NCBI RefSeq assembly: GCF_024199005.1
Contig: NZ_JANATA010000001.1
Location: 310,001-374,000 of the forward strand
Origin: Opacimonas viscosa
GTDB taxonomy: Bacteria > Pseudomonadota > Gammaproteobacteria > Enterobacterales > Alteromonadaceae
Length of the DNA stretch: 64,000 nucleotides
Reading direction: 5' to 3'
Each line of letters opens with the position of its first letter. Position 1 is the stretch's first letter. The position numbers and the translations under genes are program-made. Positions 58,575 through 64,000 of the stretch are shown here, piece by piece. Below the pieces are notes generated by a model. That model saw only the letters and a program-made list of their open reading frames with translations. It did no database searches and had not been told where the DNA came from.

Positions 58575-60662
58575 TTAGCTTTCAGCTTTACGTGCACGAA
58601 CTTCTTCGATTACAGCCTCTGCCACGTTTTGTGGACAAGGGTTGTAATGTGAGAACTCCATTGAGAACTGACCACGGCCAGATGTCATAGTACGTAAGTG
58701 ACCGATATAACCAAACATTTCTGAAAGTGGGATATCAGCCTTAACTCGCACACCAGTTGCACCAGCTTCTTGGTCTTTTATCATACCGCGACGACGGTTC
58801 AAGTCACCGATAACATCACCAACGTGATCGTCTGGTGTAAATACGTCAACTTTCATGATTGGCTCAATCAACTGAGGGCCAGCCTTAGGAATTGATTGAC
58901 GGAATGCACCTTTCGCTGCAATTTCGAAAGCAACTGCTGATGAATCAACTGCGTGGAATCCACCGTCGAATAATTCAACTTCAACATCTAACACAGGGAA
59001 GCCAGCTAAAACGCCCTCTTCCATCATGCCACTAAAGCCTTTTTCAATAGCTGGGAAGAATTCTTTAGGAACGTTACCGCCCACAACAACAGATTTGAAA
59101 GTGAAACCACTGTTCGGCTCACCTGGCTTGATACGGTAATCAATCTTACCAAACTGACCAGAACCACCAGATTGTTTCTTGTGCGTGTAAGAATCTTCAA
59201 CTTCTTGAGTGATTGTTTCACGATAAGCAACCTGAGGTTGACCAACTTCTAATTCAACACCATATGTACGCTTCAAGATATCAACTTTGATATCTAAGTG
59301 TAATTCACCCATACCGGATAAGATGGTTTCACCTGAATCTTCATCAGTTTCAACACGGAATGTTGGATCTTCTGCAACCATTTTACCAATTGCAATACCC
59401 ATTTTCTCAGTTGAACCTTTGTCTTTAGGTTTAACAGAAATTGAGATTACTGGCTCCGGGAACACCATCGCTTCTAGGATAACTGGGTCTTTAGGATCAC
59501 ATAAAGTGTGACCTGTTTGTACATTACTCTTCATACCCACGATCGCAATGATATCACCAGCTTGCGCTTTATCTAACTCGTTGCGGTCATCAGCTTGCAT
59601 TTCACACATACGACCAATACGCTCAGTTTTACCTGTCGCTGCATTTAGGATTGTGTCGCCTTTCTTGAGCGTTCCTGAGTAAATACGTACGAAAGTAAGA
59701 GCACCAAAACGATCATCAGTGATTTTAAACGCTAATGCTTTGAATGTTTCATCAGCAGATACGATAGCATGACGTCCTGTAGGCTCACCTTCTTCATCAG
59801 TCAGTGGCTGAGGGTCAACTTCTGTTGGGCTTGGTAAGTAATCAACAACAGCATCAAGAACTAATTGAACACCTTTGTTTTTGAATGCAGAACCACAATA
59901 TGTTGGGAAGAAGTCCATTGTACGTGTACCTTTACGGATACAACGTTTGATGTCTTCAAGAGATGGTTCTTCACCATCCATATAGGCCATCATTAGGTCG
60001 TCATCTTGCTCAACGGCAGTTTCGATAAGCATTTCGCGATACTCTTCGACCTTGTCAACCATATCAGCTGGAACATCTTCGATAGAGTAGTTTTCAGGAA
60101 GACCAGTGTCATCCCAAACATAAGCTTTACGTGTAAGTAGGTCAACAACACCCACGAACTCATCTTCAATACCAATTGGCAACACCATCACTAGTGGATT
60201 TGCGGCAAGTACATCTTGAGTTTGTTTAACAACACGATAAAAATCAGCACCCATACGGTCTAATTTGTTAACGAAGATGATACGAGCAACTTCAGATTCA
60301 TTAGCATAACGCCAGTTAGTTTCTGATTGTGGTTCAACACCACCAGAACCACAGAATACACCAATACCACCATCCAATACTTTTAATGAACGGTAAACTT
60401 CAACTGTAAAGTCAACGTGTCCAGGAGTATCGATAACGTTGAATCTGTGATCTTTCCAGAAACATGTTACGGCAGCTGACTGGATAGTAATACCACGCTC
60501 CGCTTCTTGTTCCATGAAATCAGTAGTAGATTCACCGTCGTGTACTTCACCAGTCTTGTGAATTTGACCAGTAAGTTTCAAGATTCGTTCTGTAGTGGTT
60601 GTTTTACCCGCGTCAACGTGAGCAAAAATACCAATATTTCTGTAATGAGCTAAATCAGACAT
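58575..60662 (-). CDS. fusA2: Elongation factor G, second paralogue
   Basis: Translational GTPase of 695 aa. The G domain opens [22 protein letters not shown], with DTPGH and NKLD downstream, followed by domains II-V. Sequence features such as [16 protein letters not shown], and its location away from rpsL-rpsG-tufA, point to the second EF-G of gammaproteobacteria and pseudomonads rather than the str-operon copy. I chose ATG at 60662; upstream in-frame ATGs (60686, 60713) lie near or before the predicted transcription start. Probably elongation or recycling; the split of labour is unknown. Confidence 0.92.
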   Translation of the reverse strand: MSDLAHYRNIGIFAHVDAGKTTTTERILKLTGQIHKTGEVHDGESTTDFMEQEAERGITIQSAAVTCFWKDHRFNVIDTPGHVDFTVEVYRSLKVLDGGIGVFCGSGGVEPQSETNWRYANESEVARIIFVNKLDRMGADFYRVVKQTQDVLAANPLVMVLPIGIEDEFVGVVDLLTRKAYVWDDTGLPENYSIEDVPADMVDKVEEYREMLIETAVEQDDDLMMAYMDGEEPSLEDIKRCIRKGTRTMDFFPTYCGSAFKNKGVQLVLDAVVDYLPSPTEVDPQPLTDEEGEPTGRHAIVSADETFKALAFKITDDRFGALTFVRIYSGTLKKGDTILNAATGKTERIGRMCEMQADDRNELDKAQAGDIIAIVGMKSNVQTGHTLCDPKDPVILEAMVFPEPVISISVKPKDKGSTEKMGIAIGKMVAEDPTFRVETDEDSGETILSGMGELHLDIKVDILKRTYGVELEVGQPQVAYRETITQEVEDSYTHKKQSGGSGQFGKIDYRIKPGEPNSGFTFKSVVVGGNVPKEFFPAIEKGFSGMMEEGVLAGFPVLDVEVELFDGGFHAVDSSAVAFEIAAKGAFRQSIPKAGPQLIEPIMKVDVFTPDDHVGDVIGDLNRRRGMIKDQEAGATGVRVKADIPLSEMFGYIGHLRTMTSGRGQFSMEFSHYNPCPQNVAEAVIEEVRARKAES

Positions 60663-60701
60663 TGTATTCACTTTTAATTGGTTCATAAAAAAATCGGGCG
60701 G

Positions 60702-60707
60702 ATTATA
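60702..60707 (-). promoter_or_regulatory. -10 element of fusA2
   Basis: TATAAT on the minus strand followed by a GC-rich discriminator (CCGCCCG), as in many translation-gene promoters. No good -35 at 17 bp. The start near 60695 excludes the longest ORF start. Confidence 0.5.
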
Positions 60708-60854
60708 TAGCATTTAAGGGGGTATTTGATAGTTTTTTTTGTAATAACTTGAAAAACTCATCGTGTATTAATAAACAGGCATTCTCTGATAAGCGCATAC
60801 AAGGATTTTTAAGCAAACTATTCACCGGCATTAACCAGGCTATATTTGTCCAAA

Positions 60855-61961
60855 TTACATGGATTCAGTCACAATACATACCGTTACTTCATCGCGATTG
60901 TGATAAAGATGCTTTGCTGCAATACGATAATGCATTTGCTGTTCTTGTAATTTCGCCTCGATGTGCGTTAGTGCTTCTTGCATAGCTGTGAAACGTTGTT
61001 TCATGGGCAACTTTAGATTAAAAATGGTATGTTCACATAGCCCATTAACTAGCCAATGAGTCATTAAATTCGCCACTTTATCCGGTTGCTCAATCATATC
61101 GCAAACCAGCCAATTTACCTTGCCATATTGTGGTGTATATTTAAAACCATCTGCGGCAAAGTAGTCCACTAAACCAGTGGCCATTAGGCGCTCGTCCATT
61201 GCCCCATTATCCACCGCTTCTACTTGCATCTTGCGTTGCACGAGTTGATAAGTCCATCCACCTGGACAAGCACCTAAATCAACCGCAGTGGTATGCTCAG
61301 CTAATAATGTCTGTTGTTCATCAGGAGATAAAAAATACCGTATAGCTTCTTCTAATTTCAGCGTTGAACGCGAAGGCGCATCAGGTGGAAATTTCAAGCG
61401 GTAGATACCATTTTCAAAGCGGCTGCGATTGCTCGGGACACTGACCCCAAGGTAAGCATGGTCACCCTCTACAAAAAATGTATGCATGCATTTGCCAACA
61501 ATATTTTGCTGAGAATTTTTGGCTTTTACCGTTTTATTTTGGAGTACCCCCTTGGCTCTTAACATTTGTCGTAGTGGTACAGCGAATTTTCGACAAAACT
61601 TCGCTAAGGTCTTACCGTCTTCGGTATCTGCATGTTCAACCACAGCCGATGTAAATGTGCCAAATTCATCACCTTGTAAAACTTCGGCGAAATCAGTCAA
61701 ACGATCCGTTCTGTTGAGTTGTGGTAAATGGGCAAAGACAAATACCAATTGCCGCGCAAACATCAAATCTACAAAACGGACTTTTTGTTCACAATGAGCC
61801 AATTCATCAGGTGTGTAAAATTGAAAATAAACCGCACCGGTATTTAGCTTTACACTAGCATAACCAAATATGCCCTGTGCGGCCGTTGCATGTTCCAACT
61901 CTTGCGCTAAATTTTGTTCGTAACCCGCTCGACAATAACATAACAACCCAAGTATCTTCAT
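60855..61961 (-). CDS. rlmM: 23S rRNA 2'-O-ribose methyltransferase (C2498)
   Basis: SAM-dependent methyltransferase of 368 aa that modifies C2498 of 23S rRNA. An N-terminal THUMP-like domain (YASVKLNTGAVYFQF) precedes the Rossmann domain with LGACPGGWTYQLV (SAM loop), where catalytic Asp-Lys pairs follow. The end HLYHNRDEVTVCIV is family-like. It lies 5 bp after the DUF423 gene; the order gcvA, DUF423 (ygdD), rlmM is the same as in E. coli. Confidence 0.95.
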   Translation of the reverse strand: MKILGLLCYCRAGYEQNLAQELEHATAAQGIFGYASVKLNTGAVYFQFYTPDELAHCEQKVRFVDLMFARQLVFVFAHLPQLNRTDRLTDFAEVLQGDEFGTFTSAVVEHADTEDGKTLAKFCRKFAVPLRQMLRAKGVLQNKTVKAKNSQQNIVGKCMHTFFVEGDHAYLGVSVPSNRSRFENGIYRLKFPPDAPSRSTLKLEEAIRYFLSPDEQQTLLAEHTTAVDLGACPGGWTYQLVQRKMQVEAVDNGAMDERLMATGLVDYFAADGFKYTPQYGKVNWLVCDMIEQPDKVANLMTHWLVNGLCEHTIFNLKLPMKQRFTAMQEALTHIEAKLQEQQMHYRIAAKHLYHNRDEVTVCIVTESM

Positions 61962-61966
61962 TTATT

Positions 61967-62428
61967 TTAACCTTCTGTCGCATGGTAACGCTTGATTGTA
62001 AAAAAGAGAGAGACAAATACGCCAAACAACAATACCCAGCCTACTATCAACAAAAAACCACCTAAAGGGGTTAACATGCCAAAATCGGTAATACCCATTA
62101 GATGCTTCAAGTAAATCATCCCATTAAACAAGATGACACCAAGGATCCAAAAGTATTGCACCCAAACAAAATATTTTGCATATCTGTTAAGAACCGGAAC
62201 AAACGAAATAGCACCTAAAACTAATATAGCTAATGCATGAATAATCTGTGTATGTAATGCTATCTCGATACTTTTTTGGGCAACCACAGTATCCATGGGG
62301 TTGTGGGTAGACCAGGCACTGAGCAAAAGGTATGACAATCCATAAATAGCACTAATGGCCATGCCGGCAATAGACCAAGCTTTGCTGTTTAAGAGAGTAT
62401 GGGCGAATAGAGCACTAGGCATTGGCAT
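61967..62428 (-). CDS. DUF423-family membrane protein (YgdD-like)
   Basis: 153 aa with four hydrophobic segments, matching the small DUF423 inner-membrane family. The motif FNGMIYLKHLMGITDFGMLTPLGGFLL is typical. Its start overlaps the gcvA stop by 14 nt, suggesting translational coupling. Function unknown; conserved neighbour of gcvA and rlmM. Confidence 0.9.
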   Translation of the reverse strand: MPMPSALFAHTLLNSKAWSIAGMAISAIYGLSYLLLSAWSTHNPMDTVVAQKSIEIALHTQIIHALAILVLGAISFVPVLNRYAKYFVWVQYFWILGVILFNGMIYLKHLMGITDFGMLTPLGGFLLIVGWVLLFGVFVSLFFTIKRYHATEG

Positions 62429-63317
62429 GTTCCTCGCTTTCTATTTGCTGCACAATCCACTCTCTGAAGATGGTAATTTTTTCTTGGTCAGCAAACGCCG
62501 CTTCAGAAACCAAATAAAAACCGTCTTTGGCATCGTAAGACTCTGCAAACGGTGCTATAAGTCGCCCTGAATCCAAGTCGGGTTTAGCTAACAAGGTATT
62601 CCCCAAGGCGATACCCTGACCAAGTGCGGCGGCTTGTAGCACTAACATGGAGTGACTAAAAATAGGACCTTGATTCACATTAATATGTGTGAGTTTAAAA
62701 TGCGATAACCATTGCTTCCACACTGATCTTGACGCATCGTGCAGTAAGGTATGTTTCGCTAGATCATCTAAACAGTTCAACGCTTTCTCACCTTGTAATA
62801 ATAATGGCGAACATAGGGGCGTTAACGTTTCCGTTTGTAATTTTGTAGAATGTAAATTAGCCCAGCGCCCTCGCCCATAATAAACAGCAACATCAATCGA
62901 TTCATCTAGATAATTTTCATCAAAATCTACGGCTTTTATCCGCACATCGATATCTGGATACAAGGCTGTAAATAAATTAATTCTGGGTACCAGCCATTGG
63001 CTAGCAAAACTGGCTGGCATACCAATGGTAATAGCACCTTTTGCCCCTTTTGACATCAACTTCTCAGTAGCATCGTGAATATGCGCAAAAATTTCTTTTA
63101 TATCTAAGTAATAGGCCTGACCTTCCTCGGTCAATAGAAGGGTCCTATTTTTTCGCAAAAACAACTTCATATGCAAATAGTCTTCTAATAACTTAATTTG
63201 ATGACTAATTGCCGCCTGGGTCACAAACAATTCATCGGCAGCTTTGGTAAAAGACAAATGCTTAGCAGCAGCTTCAAAAGCACGTAAAGCGTTTAACGGA
63301 GGGTATCTTTTACGCAT
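62415..63317 (-). CDS. gcvA: LysR-family regulator, GcvA-type
   Basis: 300-aa LysR regulator. The N-terminal helix-turn-helix is PPLNALRAFEAAAKHLSFTKAADELFVTQAAISHQIK, followed by a periplasmic-binding-protein-like effector domain. The PPLNALRAFEAAARH start is characteristic of GcvA and GcvA-like regulators of glycine cleavage. Assignment is supported by the DUF423-rlmM neighbours. No gcv operon is present in this window. Confidence 0.88.
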   Translation of the reverse strand: MRKRYPPLNALRAFEAAAKHLSFTKAADELFVTQAAISHQIKLLEDYLHMKLFLRKNRTLLLTEEGQAYYLDIKEIFAHIHDATEKLMSKGAKGAITIGMPASFASQWLVPRINLFTALYPDIDVRIKAVDFDENYLDESIDVAVYYGRGRWANLHSTKLQTETLTPLCSPLLLQGEKALNCLDDLAKHTLLHDASRSVWKQWLSHFKLTHINVNQGPIFSHSMLVLQAAALGQGIALGNTLLAKPDLDSGRLIAPFAESYDAKDGFYLVSEAAFADQEKITIFREWIVQQIESEEHANA

Positions 63318-63518
63318 TCAATTACACCTATTTAACAATGACATAACAATCATACTAACATTAGTTTTTTTTATGATAAAGTGATAATTCTTTTCATTTC
63401 ATATTGTTCAAAAAACACCCTATCATGCGCCACATGGACTGGCACATCACAGTAGTTAAGCTAGGCCATGAGATTTGTAGGGGCAAAGCTCCATCAACAT
63501 ATTGAAATGAGAAAAGTA

Positions 63519-63815
63519 ATGAAACCAGTAAAACCAAAGAAAATTGCAAGCAAAAAAAGAATGATACCCATGGTTAGCGTCGCTGCATTTATCTTTAGCG
63601 CGAATGCACAAGCCATATTAGTAAATAACAATGAAACATTGAATGCGCAAGAAATCCAAACCATCATCGCAACCACAGTGGCTGACGCCATGAGTGATGT
63701 AAAGCATCACCTGCAAAAAGAAAAGGAAGAAACATTACCAAAGCTTGCTTTAGCTGAGCAACAATTAGTACAAGCAGAGGCAAGCGAAAAAATCATTCCA
63801 GGCATCTCAGAATAA
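63519..63815 (+). CDS. Small exported hypothetical protein
   Basis: About 98 aa from the ATG at 63519 (GAGAAA at 63509-63514). An ATG at 63507 and further upstream starts are also in frame. A basic N-terminus with several Lys precedes a hydrophobic segment ending FSANAQA, a good signal-peptidase I site, so the mature protein is about 66 aa, helical and acidic (LQKEKEETLPKLALAEQQLVQAEASEK). Not recognised. It is divergent from gcvA. Confidence 0.55.
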   Translation: MKPVKPKKIASKKRMIPMVSVAAFIFSANAQAILVNNNETLNAQEIQTIIATTVADAMSDVKHHLQKEKEETLPKLALAEQQLVQAEASEKIIPGISE

Positions 63816-63821
63816 ACCAGG

Positions 63822-63856
63822 CAACAGCGTGTCCATATTAAATGCAAACGCTGTTG
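63822..63856. repeat. 9-bp inverted repeat, possible terminator
   Basis: CAACAGCGT (63822-63830) pairs with ACGCTGTTG (63848-63856), with GGC and GCC just outside. Followed by CTACTTTTTA, so only a modest T-run. It lies between convergent genes. Confidence 0.45.
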
Positions 63857-63880
63857 ACGCCTACTTTTTAGCCATAAATA

Positions 63881-64000
63881 TCAATCCGCAGAAGTATCCA
63901 ATGGCGGGAATGATTTAACTAACTCATCTACCGCTTGCATCTGCGCTAAGTAAGGCTCTAGTTTGTCTAACTGTAGCGCACAAGGACCATCGCATTTCGC
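63881..64000 (-). CDS. 3' end of an unidentified gene (partial)
   Basis: Open frame on the minus strand from the right edge to a TGA at 63881-63883. The 39 residues read [20 protein letters not shown] and continue to the C-terminus PLDTSAD. Two Cys in KCDGPC might bind metal or be incidental. I do not recognise it. It is convergent with the small exported protein gene. Confidence 0.5.
   Translation of the reverse strand, partial: AKCDGPCALQLDKLEPYLAQMQAVDELVKSFPPLDTSAD

Noticed and set aside
60663-60713. Longer start of fusA2 at 60713
   Set aside because: The ATG lies upstream of the predicted -10 element, and the extension has no counterpart in EF-G.

Overview
The window is ordinary chromosomal DNA of a marine-type gammaproteobacterium, most likely order Alteromonadales (a Glaciecola/Paraglaciecola/Alteromonas-like genus). 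The grounds are gene content and order: thrS-infC-rpmI-rplT-pheS-pheT-ihfA, gcvA-DUF423-rlmM, yffB-dapE, and mfd followed by a CsiV-like gene. A starch/maltodextrin locus with a tryptophan-halogenase-like gene and a complete liu (leucine/isovalerate) operon under a MerR regulator also fit. The genus is inferred from memory of such layouts, not from a search. I saw no insertion sequence, prophage, CRISPR array or rRNA.

Layout. 1-4.6 kb: an alpha-amylase-family lipoprotein (runs off the left edge) and a maltose-type MFS transporter form a leftward operon. A flavin-dependent halogenase-like gene diverges from it, and a LacI-type palindrome sits between the two promoters. 4.6-6.1 kb: a soluble histidine kinase. 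6.2-14.6 kb: a thiolase diverges from liuR-liuA-liuB-liuC-liuD-liuE, with two LiuR-type palindromes 21 bp apart between them; together these can take isovaleryl-CoA to acetoacetate and acetyl-CoA. 14.8-16.1 kb: glgC. 16.2-24 kb: a mixed block (hydrolase, thioesterase, HDOD protein, PanE-like reductase, glycosyltransferase, a fused SufS-SufE-like protein, a membrane protein). 24.2-33.7 kb: phosphoribosyltransferase, LolC/E-like permease, PilZ protein, mfd, csiV-like, cob(I)alamin adenosyltransferase, nagZ and a membrane-anchored hypothetical.

33.7-40.8 kb: the translation operon, leftward. It shows an ATT-initiated infC and an intrinsic terminator between rplT and pheS with no leader peptide. 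The thrS 5' leader carries a 7-bp stem with a 7-nt loop whose middle bases read CGU, as in the anticodon of tRNA-Thr; this looks like the E. coli thrS translational operator. 40.9-45.3 kb: a START-domain protein and DUF3080-like lipoprotein pair, an unrecognised 172-aa protein, tRNA-Val(GAC), a patatin-like phospholipase, and a 530-bp AT-rich gap with a small cluster of DnaA-box-like sites. 45.3-49.7 kb: yffB-like, dapE, an M15 peptidase, small proteins, a HIT protein and astE. 49.8-54.2 kb: glgP and pgm. 54.3-58.5 kb: MoxR, DUF58 and TgpA-like transglutaminase operon. 58.6-64 kb: a stand-alone second EF-G, rlmM-DUF423-gcvA, a small exported protein, and the 3' end of an unidentified gene.

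How it fits together. Maltodextrin uptake and hydrolysis at the left edge, glgC at 15 kb, and glgP and pgm at 50-54 kb are complementary steps of alpha-glucan import, storage and mobilisation, but lie in separate loci. Several convergent gene pairs meet with 0-18 nt between stops, and one pair overlaps by 56 bp. I found no wholly new multi-gene system. The best leads are the thrS operator mimic, the halogenase under the putative maltodextrin operator, the SufS-SufE fusion and the DnaA-box-like cluster.
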